Part shown: positions 26,032 through 34,221 of the stretch, one piece after another
Layout: each line of letters starts with the position of its first letter
Position numbering within the stretch: the first letter of the stretch is position 1
NCBI GenBank assembly: GCA_020073585.1
Contig: JAIQEV010000003.1
Location: 87,287-151,286, forward strand
Source: Terriglobia bacterium
GTDB lineage: Bacteria > Acidobacteriota > Terriglobia > Acidiferrales > UBA7541
Reading direction: 5' to 3'
DNA length: 64,000 bases
Position numbers and translations under genes: made by a program
The notes under the pieces: generated by a model
What the model saw: only the letters and a program-made list of their open reading frames with translations
The model's database searches: none
What the model was told of the DNA's origin: nothing

Positions 26032-27210
26032 ATGAGCGCCCCATCCACGCTCCTCCATCTCCAATGCTCGCAATGCGGCCAGCAGATCTCGGCCGCCTCC
26101 ATCCAGAACCTCTGCCCCTGCGGCAAACCCCTCTATGCCCGGTATGACCTGAAGCGCGCCGCGGCCACGCTGAATCCGCAGAGCCTGCTCATGCGCGCCA
26201 AGAGCCTCTGGCGCTACGCCGAAGTCCTCCCCGGCTGCCAACCGGTCACTCTGGGCGAGGGCTTTACTCCGGTGCTGCCCGCCGAGCGCCTGGGCGCCAG
26301 CATGGGCCTGAAGAGCCTCTACGTGAAGGACGAGGCGCTCAATCCCACCGGCTCGTTCAAGGCCCGCGGCATGGCTGTGGCGGTCTCCCAGGCCCGGCAC
26401 CTCGGCGCCAAGGTTCTCGCCGCGCCCACCGCCGGGAATGCCGGCGGGGCCCTCGCCGCCTATGCCGCGGCGGCGGGCCTCAAGTCCGTCATCGTCATGC
26501 CCGCGGATACCCCGCAGGCCAACCAGATGGAATGCCGGGCCTTCGGCGCCACGGTGGTGGCTTTGCCGGGGCTGATCTCCGATTGCGGACGCTACGTGGC
26601 CGAGCGCAAGGCCAGGGAAGGCTGGTACGACGTTTCCACGCTGAAAGAGCCCTACCGCGTCGAAGGCAAGAAAACCATGGGCTACGAGCTCTGGGAGCAG
26701 TTTGGCAGGAAACTCCCGGACGTGATCCTGTACCCGACGGGCGGGGGCGTGGGTCTGATCGGCATGTGCAAGGCCTTCGACGAGATGCAGGAGATGGGCT
26801 GGATAGGAGCCGCGCGGCCGCGCATGGTGGCCGTGCAGGCCAGCGGCTGCGCGCCCATCGTGCGCGCCTGGGAACAACACCGCGCGACCGCCGAGCCTAT
26901 TCAGAATGCCGCGACCACCGCGTCCGGTCTGCGCGTCCCTAGCCCGCTCGGTGACTTTCTGATCCTGCGCATGCTGCGCGAGACCCGCGGCACGGCTTTG
27001 GCCGTCAGCGACGCCGAAATGCTCGCCGCCGGCCGCGAGCTGGCTGCTGCCGAAGGCATCTACGCCGCCCCGGAGGGCGCCGCCACCGTCGCCGCCATCC
27101 GCAAGCTGGCCGCCGCCGGCTGGGTCCAGCCCGACGAATCCATCGTCCTCTTCAACACCGGTACCGGTTACAAATATGCCGAGGCCTGGCAGCAGGCGCT
27201 CCAGGACTGA
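26032..27210 (+). CDS. thrC: threonine synthase
   Basis: This PLP enzyme converts O-phosphohomoserine to threonine. The 392-residue product has an N-terminal zinc-ribbon-like CSQC ... CPC element, the PLP-binding Lys110 in NPTGSFKARG, the glycine-rich phosphate loop TGGGVG, and AGNAGGALAAYAA. This is the shorter thrC type that carries a ribbon. It is separated by 8 bp from the AlaX-like gene. Confidence 0.9.
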   Translation: MSAPSTLLHLQCSQCGQQISAASIQNLCPCGKPLYARYDLKRAAATLNPQSLLMRAKSLWRYAEVLPGCQPVTLGEGFTPVLPAERLGASMGLKSLYVKDEALNPTGSFKARGMAVAVSQARHLGAKVLAAPTAGNAGGALAAYAAAAGLKSVIVMPADTPQANQMECRAFGATVVALPGLISDCGRYVAERKAREGWYDVSTLKEPYRVEGKKTMGYELWEQFGRKLPDVILYPTGGGVGLIGMCKAFDEMQEMGWIGAARPRMVAVQASGCAPIVRAWEQHRATAEPIQNAATTASGLRVPSPLGDFLILRMLRETRGTALAVSDAEMLAAGRELAAAEGIYAAPEGAATVAAIRKLAAAGWVQPDESIVLFNTGTGYKYAEAWQQALQD

Positions 27211-27218
27211 GTGCCCCC

Positions 27219-28295
27219 ATGCCCACCCGCCGCCTCTACTACGACGATGCCTTCCTCCGCGAATTCTCCGCGGAGGCTCTGCGCTGCGAACCCGCGCGCC
27301 ACGACGACGCGGCAACCTGGCGCGTGGTCCTTGACCAGACCGCGTTCTATCCCGATTCCGGTGGCCAGCCCTCGGACACGGGGCTGCTCGGCGAGGCCCG
27401 CGTCTTGGAGGTGAGCGACGCCGGGGACGAGGTCGTGCACCTGCTCGACCGTCCGGTGCCGCTGGGGCCCATCCGCGGGCAGGTTGACTGGCCGCGCCGC
27501 TTCGACCACATGCAGCAGCACACCGGCCAGCACCTGCTCTCCGCCATCTTCCACGAGCGCTACAGCCTGCCGACGGTCTCCTTCCATCTCGGCGGCGAGC
27601 TGAGCACCATCGATCTGCGCGGGCAGGAGCCCACCGAAGCTCTCCTGGAAGAGGCCGAACGCGCCGCCAACGCCATTATTTTCGAAAGCCGCCCCGTGCG
27701 CGTCCGCTACGGCACCGCCGAAGAGTTGGACAAGCTCGGCGTGCGCAAAAAGGTCGAGCGGGAAGGGAAGCTGCGCGCACTGGAGATCGAAGGCGTGGAC
27801 CTGCAGCCCTGCGGCGGCACGCACGTCGCCAGCACCGGGCAGATCGGCCTTCTGCTCCTCCGCCGTGTCGCGAAGATTCGCCAGGACTGGCGCGTCGAGT
27901 TCGTCTGCGGCGAGCGCGCCCGCCGCGCCGCCCGCGCCCTCTCCGAGCGCCTCGCCGAAGCCGAAGCGCGGCTCCTCGCCGAAGACACGCCGCCGCGCCC
28001 CGGCGGTCTGCGCATCGTCTCCCGCGTCCTGCCCGACGCCAGCGCCGACTACCTCGGCCTCCTGGCCACCGCCCTCGCCAAACATGACAAAACCATCGCG
28101 CTCCTGGCCTCCGGCGGATACCTCGTCTACGCCCAGCACGAATCCGCCGCGCAGGACATGAATCAGCTCCTGCGCGACACCCTGCAAACTCTCGGCGGCA
28201 AAGGCGGCGGGCAGCGCAACTTCGCCCGCGGCCGCCTCCACGACCCGGGACATTCCGAGCAAGCCGTCACCTTTGCAAAAGAACGCTGTTCCTGA
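27219..28295 (+). CDS. AlaX-type alanyl-tRNA editing protein with DHHA1-like tail
   Basis: A 358-residue free-standing relative of the alanyl-tRNA synthetase editing domain. It has the zinc motif HMQQHTGQH and the second metal-binding segment CGGTH, plus the family's N-terminal FYPDSGGQPSDTG. These enzymes hydrolyse Ser-tRNA(Ala) and Gly-tRNA(Ala). The C-terminal ~90 residues resemble a DHHA1 RNA-binding region (ending in GGKGGGQRNFARGR). It is translated with thrC (8-bp gap). Confidence 0.88.
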   Translation: MPTRRLYYDDAFLREFSAEALRCEPARHDDAATWRVVLDQTAFYPDSGGQPSDTGLLGEARVLEVSDAGDEVVHLLDRPVPLGPIRGQVDWPRRFDHMQQHTGQHLLSAIFHERYSLPTVSFHLGGELSTIDLRGQEPTEALLEEAERAANAIIFESRPVRVRYGTAEELDKLGVRKKVEREGKLRALEIEGVDLQPCGGTHVASTGQIGLLLLRRVAKIRQDWRVEFVCGERARRAARALSERLAEAEARLLAEDTPPRPGGLRIVSRVLPDASADYLGLLATALAKHDKTIALLASGGYLVYAQHESAAQDMNQLLRDTLQTLGGKGGGQRNFARGRLHDPGHSEQAVTFAKERCS

Positions 28296-28370
28296 CCCGC
28301 TCGTTTTAATAAAAAAAATAGAAAAGCACGCCGCGGCGTCGAACCCTCAGGATGGCAGTTGTGCGTAATC

Positions 28371-29933
28371 TTACGGCGAAGGCTGACAGCTGGGTGAGCC
28401 GCTCGCGGATGGCGGGGGCTCCGGTGGGGCAGGTGCGGTTGGCGCAGACGCCGGCGGTGGCGTGGCCGGTGTGCCCGGTGTTTCCGCCTGCGTATCGAAG
28501 CAGATGCTCTCGATCGGCTGGCCCGGCGTGTATTCGAGCTTTTTCGGGGCGGGGCAGCCCTTCTCCTTGGCAAACAGCGTGGGCCGGTTCTTCTCGTCCT
28601 TGTCGGCCTGTGCGCGCACCTTGTGCAGCGACTTCTTCATCTCTTCGAACGCCGAGGTCTGCTCGATCATCTCCTCCTTCGCCGGGAGAAAGAGAATCTC
28701 GCGCTCGCTGTCCACCATCCTCTGGTAGAACGGCGGGTGCGTGCGGAACCAGCTCACTCCGTTGACGTAGCCTTCCCGGGTGGCGATCTTGTCGAAAAAT
28801 TGGATGTACCCCCGGGGATCGTAGCCGCTGCTCCACGCGTACTGGATGCCCAACTGGTCGGCTTCCAGTTCGTATTCGCGGCTCACTCCCAGTAGCTTCA
28901 GGTTCAGCACCAGCCCCAGCCCGAAAAAGCCGTACTGTAGCGCGTAATACAGGCCGATGCCCACGATGCCGCCGGTCAGAATGACCGCGGCGACCTGCGC
29001 CGCCTGGTAGAAGATCGAGGCGATCGTGGCCCGGGTTATCAGCTTGTGTGCGTGCCGCGCCGTGACGTGCGCCAGTTCGTGCGCGATCACTCCCGCCAAC
29101 TGCGACTCGTTCTCCGCCGCTTCCAGCAGCCCGCGCTCGATGAACAGGTAGCCGCCCGGCAGCGCAAAAGCATTGATCTCTTTGGTATTGAGCACGGTGA
29201 CGTGCAGCGGCACGCGCAAGTCGGAATGCGCCGCCACGCGTTCCGCTACCGCCGTCACATAGTCCACGATGGCTTTGTCCTCGACTTCTTTGGGCATCAT
29301 CCCCTGGCGCTTCAGTTGCTCCACCGCCTCCTGCCCGGCCTTGATGTCCTTTTCCTGATCCGCGGCGATCACCCGGAAGCCGATGTCTTTTACGTTGGCC
29401 CAGCGCCGCCCGTGGTACGCCCCGCTGGCTATTTCCTGCTGAATCCGCAGCCGCTCGGCTGGCCACTTTTCGATCAATTCCAGTTTCGCCGCGCGGTTGT
29501 CGTACGCCGTGGGAATGGCGTGCCCCCCGAGCATTTCCGACTGGCTCTGAAGTGTCTGCAGGTCCTGAATCTTGCAGTGCATCTCATGGCGCTGCTTGTC
29601 GTTCAGAGTGTGCGTGCGGCGCTCCAGCTCGTCCTCCGTCTGCTTCAACTGCCCGCCGTACTCGGAAGCGCGCTCCTTGTAGCGCGCCACGCAGTACTCC
29701 CGGGACTGCTGCATCCTCCCGCGCTCCGCCTGAATCTGCTCGGCCGTGAAGTGCAGTTCCGGCGACAACTCGAAAAGGTCCAGATAGGATTTCTGCAGGT
29801 AGGCCGCCAGCGACCCCGGCGGGGGAGTGGGTGTCACGCCGTGCGGGCGCACCGCGGGGCCTCGGCAGCCCGTGGCCATCAGCAAAAGTTCGCAGAGCAG
29901 CAGAGCGAGGAGGGAGCGGAAGTTCAGTCTCAT
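28371..29933 (-). CDS. M48-family metalloprotease lipoprotein
   Basis: A 520-residue predicted outer-envelope lipoprotein. The signal peptide ends in the lipobox MATGC, then comes a helical region (about 50-200) and an M48 protease domain with zinc motif HELAH followed by a downstream Glu (YELEADQLGIQYA). The C-terminus is a Pro/Ala/Ser-rich tail. Related periplasmic M48 enzymes such as BepA and LoiP act in outer-membrane protein quality control. ATG 29933 is chosen because it puts the lipobox at a normal distance. Confidence 0.85.
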   Translation of the reverse strand: MRLNFRSLLALLLCELLLMATGCRGPAVRPHGVTPTPPPGSLAAYLQKSYLDLFELSPELHFTAEQIQAERGRMQQSREYCVARYKERASEYGGQLKQTEDELERRTHTLNDKQRHEMHCKIQDLQTLQSQSEMLGGHAIPTAYDNRAAKLELIEKWPAERLRIQQEIASGAYHGRRWANVKDIGFRVIAADQEKDIKAGQEAVEQLKRQGMMPKEVEDKAIVDYVTAVAERVAAHSDLRVPLHVTVLNTKEINAFALPGGYLFIERGLLEAAENESQLAGVIAHELAHVTARHAHKLITRATIASIFYQAAQVAAVILTGGIVGIGLYYALQYGFFGLGLVLNLKLLGVSREYELEADQLGIQYAWSSGYDPRGYIQFFDKIATREGYVNGVSWFRTHPPFYQRMVDSEREILFLPAKEEMIEQTSAFEEMKKSLHKVRAQADKDEKNRPTLFAKEKGCPAPKKLEYTPGQPIESICFDTQAETPGTPATPPPASAPTAPAPPEPPPSASGSPSCQPSP

Positions 29934-30086
29934 GAAGGCCCCCATCCAGGAACAGGAATCCAGTGTGGCGCACTGCACGTAGCGGCGCTACAGCTTCAAA
30001 CTAGCCCAGCGGTATGCCGTGGTATGTGACCCGCGTCACCTGGTCTGCAAGGGGGGCGGAGCGGGAGGCGATTGGGGAGAGAAGAA

Positions 30087-30162
30087 TGGTGGACGGCATG
30101 GGGCTCGAACCCACGGCCTCCTCGTTGCGAACGAGGCGCTCTCCCAGCTGAGCTAGCCGCCC
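30087..30162 (-). tRNA. tRNA-Ala (anticodon CGC)
   Basis: The minus strand folds into a 76-nt tRNA. The acceptor GGGCGGC pairs with GCCGTCC (one G-U). The D-arm contains GCTCAGCTGGGAGAGC, the anticodon arm CCTCG/CGAGG holds loop TTCGCAA with anticodon CGC (alanine, codon GCG), and the T-arm has GTTCGAGCC. A73 and an encoded CCA (30087-30089) complete it. It sits alone between the M48 and CtpA-type protease genes. Confidence 0.96.
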
Positions 30163-30252
30163 ACTGACTGCAGCCTACTACCCACTGCGTGAATTTAATA
30201 TTAGCAAACGGCAGCGAAGCTTGCCAACAGCGTGGAACAAATTGGTTGCGCC

Positions 30253-31866
30253 TCAGGGCTGTTCGGCGGGGAGTCCGTTGCGCTGCGCGATCACTTTGCG
30301 CGCGTTCTCATACAGCGCCCGCGCCTGCGGCACGGCCTCCACGGCCTTCAGCACCTGGGGGTCGGACTCCAGTTGCACCTTCAGGCTTTCCTGCAAGCCA
30401 AACGTGGAGAGGAACACTTCCTGTTTGATCTTGCGCTGAGTCCAGGCCAGGTTCTCGGCCATCTCCGGCTCGGTGTAGCGGATGTTTTTCCGGCTCAGAT
30501 AGCCGCGGAACTCTTCCATCACGGCGGCATTGACCTCGAACTGCTTGGTGATTTCCGGCTTGGTCCCCAGGTAATAGCGCGTGAAGCCGCCGACGCCCGC
30601 CTCGTAGGCAAACAGCACGTCGTTGCGCAGCAGCGTCTCCTGGAACTTGGTGAACTTGGGGGCGACCACCAGAAGGTCCGGGGTGATGCCGCCGCCCCCG
30701 GTCACCTGGCGGCCGCTGTCGGTCAGCTTGATCTCCGTCGGATGCTCGGGGCCCTTGCGGTTGTAATGATATTCGTAGAGCGAGACCGACTTGTAGTCGC
30801 GCTGGATGAGCCGCCCGCTCGGCGTGTAATAGCGCGCGGTGGTCAGCGCCAGCCCGGTATTCTCGCTGAGCGGCGTCACCGTCTGCACCAGTCCCTTGCC
30901 GAAGCTCTGCTCGCCCACGATCAGCCCGCGGTCGTGGTCCTGCACCGCGCCGGAAACGATCTCCGTGGCCGAGGCCGAATTGCTGTTGATCAGGATCACC
31001 AGCGGCACCGTGACCCCCTGGTTGCCGCGGATCGCGTAGTAGCGGCGCTCCTGCGAGCTGCGCCCGTGATGCGAGACGATCAGCTGGTTCTTCTCCAGGA
31101 ACATGTCGCTGACGGCCACCGCTTCGTTCAGCAGCCCCCCGGGATTCCCGCGCATGTCGAAGATCAGCCCGTCGAGACTCGCGGCGTTCAATTGCTTCAG
31201 GGCCTCCGCCACTTCGCGGTCGGTCGTTTCGTTGAAGCTCGAGAGGCGGATATACCCGATGCCGGGACGCAGCAGAAAGGAGCTGTCCACGGAGTGCCGC
31301 GGAATCTCGTCGCGCACCACGTTGAAGATCAGCGGTTCGGAATAGCCCTCGCGGAGGATGGTGATTTTGACCGGCGTGCCCTTGGGGCCTTTCAGCAGGT
31401 CCGCCACTTCGCTGGTGGACAGGCCATCGGTGGATTTTTCGTCCACCTTGCTGATGAGGTCGCCGGGGCGGATGCCCGCCTTGTACGCCGGGGCGCCCAC
31501 GTAAGGTGTGATCACCACGGTATGGTTTTCGCGCGGCGCCACGACCATGCCCACGCCGTAATACTTCCCGCGCTGGTCTTCGCGCAGCAGCGCAAACTGC
31601 CGCGCGTCGAAGAAATTCGAGTGCGGGTCGAGCATCCGCAGCATCCCGGGGATGGCGCCCTGGTAGATGGCCTTGTCGGTGTCCACCGGCTGGGCGTAGT
31701 TGGTCTGCACCACATCCAGCACCCGCGTAAAGTTGCGCACTGCCGTCTGGTAATCGTCCGCGGAAGCCGTGGTGGCCTTCACCGACGGTCCATAGACCGC
31801 GCCCAGCGCCGCCGAAAAGGCCAGCACCGCCACTACCAGAATCAGCCCGCGACGCTCTGCATTCAT
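30253..31866 (-). CDS. carboxyl-terminal processing protease (S41, CtpA-type)
   Basis: A 537-residue periplasmic serine protease with a Ser-Lys dyad. An N-terminal signal/anchor helix is followed by a PDZ domain (about 105-190) that recognises C-termini and the S41 domain with catalytic Ser in NSNSASATEIV and Lys in GEQSFGKGLVQT. A 150-residue C-terminal extension contains a substrate-binding-like helical region. ATG 31866 is preceded by GAGGAT. It is divergent from tatB-tatC, with a promoter region of under 100 bp. Confidence 0.92.
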   Translation of the reverse strand: MNAERRGLILVVAVLAFSAALGAVYGPSVKATTASADDYQTAVRNFTRVLDVVQTNYAQPVDTDKAIYQGAIPGMLRMLDPHSNFFDARQFALLREDQRGKYYGVGMVVAPRENHTVVITPYVGAPAYKAGIRPGDLISKVDEKSTDGLSTSEVADLLKGPKGTPVKITILREGYSEPLIFNVVRDEIPRHSVDSSFLLRPGIGYIRLSSFNETTDREVAEALKQLNAASLDGLIFDMRGNPGGLLNEAVAVSDMFLEKNQLIVSHHGRSSQERRYYAIRGNQGVTVPLVILINSNSASATEIVSGAVQDHDRGLIVGEQSFGKGLVQTVTPLSENTGLALTTARYYTPSGRLIQRDYKSVSLYEYHYNRKGPEHPTEIKLTDSGRQVTGGGGITPDLLVVAPKFTKFQETLLRNDVLFAYEAGVGGFTRYYLGTKPEITKQFEVNAAVMEEFRGYLSRKNIRYTEPEMAENLAWTQRKIKQEVFLSTFGLQESLKVQLESDPQVLKAVEAVPQARALYENARKVIAQRNGLPAEQP

Positions 31867-31894
31867 GAAATCCTCGCGCAACCCTTACGGCCTC

Positions 31895-31903
31895 AGTATA
31901 GCA
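31895..31903 (-). promoter_or_regulatory. extended -10 element for the CtpA-type gene
   Basis: On the minus strand TGCTATACT gives an extended -10 with hexamer TATACT (31900 down to 31895). Its -35 region overlaps the TTGACA of the divergent tat promoter, so the two may compete. The leader to ATG 31866 would be about 22 nt. Confidence 0.45.
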
Positions 31904-31919
31904 TAGCGGAAATGCGGGT

Positions 31920-31949
31920 TTGACAGCGTGGAAGAGCGTTCTCTATGAT
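31920..31949 (+). promoter_or_regulatory. sigma-70-type promoter of tatB-tatC
   Basis: TTGACA (31920-31925) and TATGAT (31944-31949) are separated by 18 bp. This is the best housekeeping promoter in the window. Transcription would start near 31956, only about 6 nt before ATG 31962, so the mRNA would be almost leaderless; no Shine-Dalgarno sequence is present. Confidence 0.75.
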
Positions 31950-31961
31950 GCAAGATGAGAC

Positions 31962-32438
31962 ATGCTTAGCATCCCGCATATGGTCGTCATTTTCCTGGTG
32001 GCGCTGGTCGTCTTCGGCCCGCAGAAGCTGCCGGAGCTGGCCCGCAGCCTGGGCAAGCTGATGGCCGAATTCCGCAAGGCCTCCACCGATTTCCGCAGCG
32101 CCTTCGAAGAGGAGATGCGCGACCTCGAACGCCAGGCCCGCGAGGCCGAGCGCAAGAAGGCTGAGGCCGCGCTGGCTGCGGCTGCGCCGGCCCCAGCGGG
32201 CGCTCTGCCGCCTTCCGAAGCGGCGGGCAGCGCGCCTCCTGCGCTGGAATCCGCAGCGGAGCCGTCCGCCGCCGAACCACCCCAAGCCGAGACCTCCCCA
32301 GCCATCCCGGAAACCGTGGCCCGCTCGGCCGAGCCTTCGCTCGCCCCCACGGCCGGGGAAGCTCCGGAGCCTGAAACCTCCACTGCGGCCATCGGGCGCG
32401 TCGAACCAACCAACCATGACGACTACTACCCCGCCTGA
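31962..32438 (+). CDS. tatB: Sec-independent translocase subunit TatB (TatA/B family)
   Basis: The 158-residue product has a short N-terminal membrane helix (about 6-18), the hinge FGPQKLPELARSLGK and an amphipathic helix running into a charged coiled coil (EFRKASTDFRSAFEEEMRDLE). The hinge and the EFRKAS extension favour TatB over TatA. The second half is low-complexity Pro/Ala/Glu. It overlaps the tatC start by 23 bp. With TatC it exports folded proteins with a twin-Arg signal, such as the oxidoreductase at 45.9 kb. Confidence 0.9.
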   Translation: MLSIPHMVVIFLVALVVFGPQKLPELARSLGKLMAEFRKASTDFRSAFEEEMRDLERQAREAERKKAEAALAAAAPAPAGALPPSEAAGSAPPALESAAEPSAAEPPQAETSPAIPETVARSAEPSLAPTAGEAPEPETSTAAIGRVEPTNHDDYYPA

Positions 32439-33225
32439 GTCCGCCACCCGCCCGCCCGCGGAAGAGAGCGGCGCCCCCATGACTTTCTTCGAGCACCTTG
32501 TCGAGCTGCGCACGCGCATCATCAACTCGCTCATCGCCATCGTCATCGGCGCCTTCGTGGGCGTGGCCGTCTCCGAGCGCGTGATCGGCTGGATTACCCG
32601 TCCGATGCTCAAGGCCCTGGCCGACGCGCATCTCGAACAGAAGCTCGTCTATACCAATCCCACCGGCTACCTGAACCTGATCATCACCCTGGGCGTCTAC
32701 CTGGGCGTGGTCCTGGCCTCGCCGGTAGTCCTCTACCAGATCTGGCTCTTCGTCGCCCCTGCGTTGTACAAGCACGAACAGAAAGCCGTCACCGGCTTCC
32801 TGTTTTCCACGGTCTTTCTGTTCCTCTCCGGGATCGCCTTTGGCTATTTCATCATGCTGCCGTACATGCTGCGCTTTCTGATCAGCTTCAAGGGGCCGGT
32901 GACGCCGCTGATCAGCATCAACGAATACTTCGACCTGATCCTGATGGTCCTGCTGGGCCTGGGGCTGGTCTTCGAGCTGCCCATTCTGATCTTCTTCCTC
33001 TCGCTCTTTGGCATTGTTACCCCGAAATTTCTCTGGGCCAACTTCCGCTACGCCATTCTGGTCATCGCCGTCGTCGCGGCCATCGTGACCCCCACGCCGG
33101 ATGCGATGACTATGCTGATCTTCATGGCTCCCATGGTCGGGCTCTATTTTGTGGGCATGGCGGTCTCCGCGGTGGTCACGCGACGCCGCACCCGGCGGCT
33201 CGCGGCTGCGGCCGAGGCCCGCTAG
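32416..33225 (+). CDS. tatC: Sec-independent translocase subunit TatC
   Basis: The 269-residue integral membrane core of the Tat translocase, which binds twin-Arg signals. It has an N-terminal cytoplasmic segment with MTFFEHLVELRTRI, the signature TatC start, and six membrane helices with the conserved Pro/Phe-rich loops (LASPVVLYQIWLFVAPALYKHE). ATG 32416 lies within tatB. An internal ATG at the MTFFEHLVEL segment (32479) is an alternative start. The next gene follows directly at 33226. Confidence 0.95.
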   Translation: MTTTTPPESATRPPAEESGAPMTFFEHLVELRTRIINSLIAIVIGAFVGVAVSERVIGWITRPMLKALADAHLEQKLVYTNPTGYLNLIITLGVYLGVVLASPVVLYQIWLFVAPALYKHEQKAVTGFLFSTVFLFLSGIAFGYFIMLPYMLRFLISFKGPVTPLISINEYFDLILMVLLGLGLVFELPILIFFLSLFGIVTPKFLWANFRYAILVIAVVAAIVTPTPDAMTMLIFMAPMVGLYFVGMAVSAVVTRRRTRRLAAAAEAR

Positions 33226-34215
33226 ATGAAGTGTCCCCGCATCGGCCCTTTTGCGCTTTCCGTATGCATTGTTTTCCTCCTCGGCGGGGGTTGCGGCGCA
33301 AGCTCCGGCAGTGGTGACGTCCGCACGAACGCCCCCGCAGCGATCCCGGCGGCTGCTCCTGTGGACCAGGCCGCCAATGCGCCTTCCCCGGAGGCCACCG
33401 GCGGATTTGACGGCCGCAGGGCCCTGGCCCACGTCGCGCGGCTCACGCAGATCGGCCCCCGCCAGTCCGGCACACCCGGCATCGCGCAAGCCCAGCAGTA
33501 CATCCTCGCCGAATTGAAATCCTACGGCTGCACGGCCGAAACCGACGACTTCCACGCGGACACCCCCGCGGGCAGCCTGGCCATGAAAAACATCCTGGTG
33601 AAGATTCCCGGCGAGCGCCAGGACATCGTCCTGCTGACCACGCACTACGATACGAAACGCCTGGAAAACTTCGTCGGCGCCGACGATGGCGGCTCCTCCA
33701 CCGGAGTGATGCTGGAACTGGCGCGTCTGCTTTGTGGCCGGCGTGGCCGCGATACCGTCTGGATCGCTTTCTTTGACGGGGAAGAGGCAGTCAACTTGCA
33801 GTGGGCGGATCCCGACAATTGCTACGGTAGCCGCCAGATGGCCGCGCGCCTGGCCGCGAGCGGCGACCTGAAGCGCATTAAAGCCTTGCTCCTCGCCGAT
33901 ATCGTCGGAAGCCGCAACCTGCGCATTCGCCGCGAGAGCGCCTCGACCAGGTGGCTGACCGACCTGGTCTGGTCCGTCGCCGCCCGGCTCGGCTACGGCT
34001 CAGTCTTCGTCCGCGAGCAAACTTCCATCGAAGACGACCACATCTCGTTCCTGCGCCGGGGCGTCCCCGCCGTGGACGTCATCGATCTGGAGACCAGCGC
34101 GTCGTACTGGCACACGCCGCAAGACACCCTGGACAAGCTTAGCGCCCGCAGCCTCGCCGTCGTCGGCCACGTCTTCCTGGAAACTGTAAAGGAACTCGAA
34201 CGCCAGCCCCGTTGA
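33226..34215 (+). CDS. M28-family zinc peptidase lipoprotein, possibly glutaminyl cyclase-like
   Basis: A 329-residue predicted lipoprotein (lipobox region LLGGGCG, then a low-complexity spacer) with an M28 domain. Zinc and active-site residues can be seen in THYDTK, GADDGGSSTGVMLE and FFDGEEA, and the late His is in SYWHTPQDTLDKLS. The segment FDGEEAVNLQW and the small size resemble bacterial/animal-type glutaminyl-peptide cyclotransferases as well as aminopeptidases, so the activity is open. It begins one base after the tatC stop. Confidence 0.82.
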   Translation: MKCPRIGPFALSVCIVFLLGGGCGASSGSGDVRTNAPAAIPAAAPVDQAANAPSPEATGGFDGRRALAHVARLTQIGPRQSGTPGIAQAQQYILAELKSYGCTAETDDFHADTPAGSLAMKNILVKIPGERQDIVLLTTHYDTKRLENFVGADDGGSSTGVMLELARLLCGRRGRDTVWIAFFDGEEAVNLQWADPDNCYGSRQMAARLAASGDLKRIKALLLADIVGSRNLRIRRESASTRWLTDLVWSVAARLGYGSVFVREQTSIEDDHISFLRRGVPAVDVIDLETSASYWHTPQDTLDKLSARSLAVVGHVFLETVKELERQPR

Positions 34216-34221
34216 CGCCGG

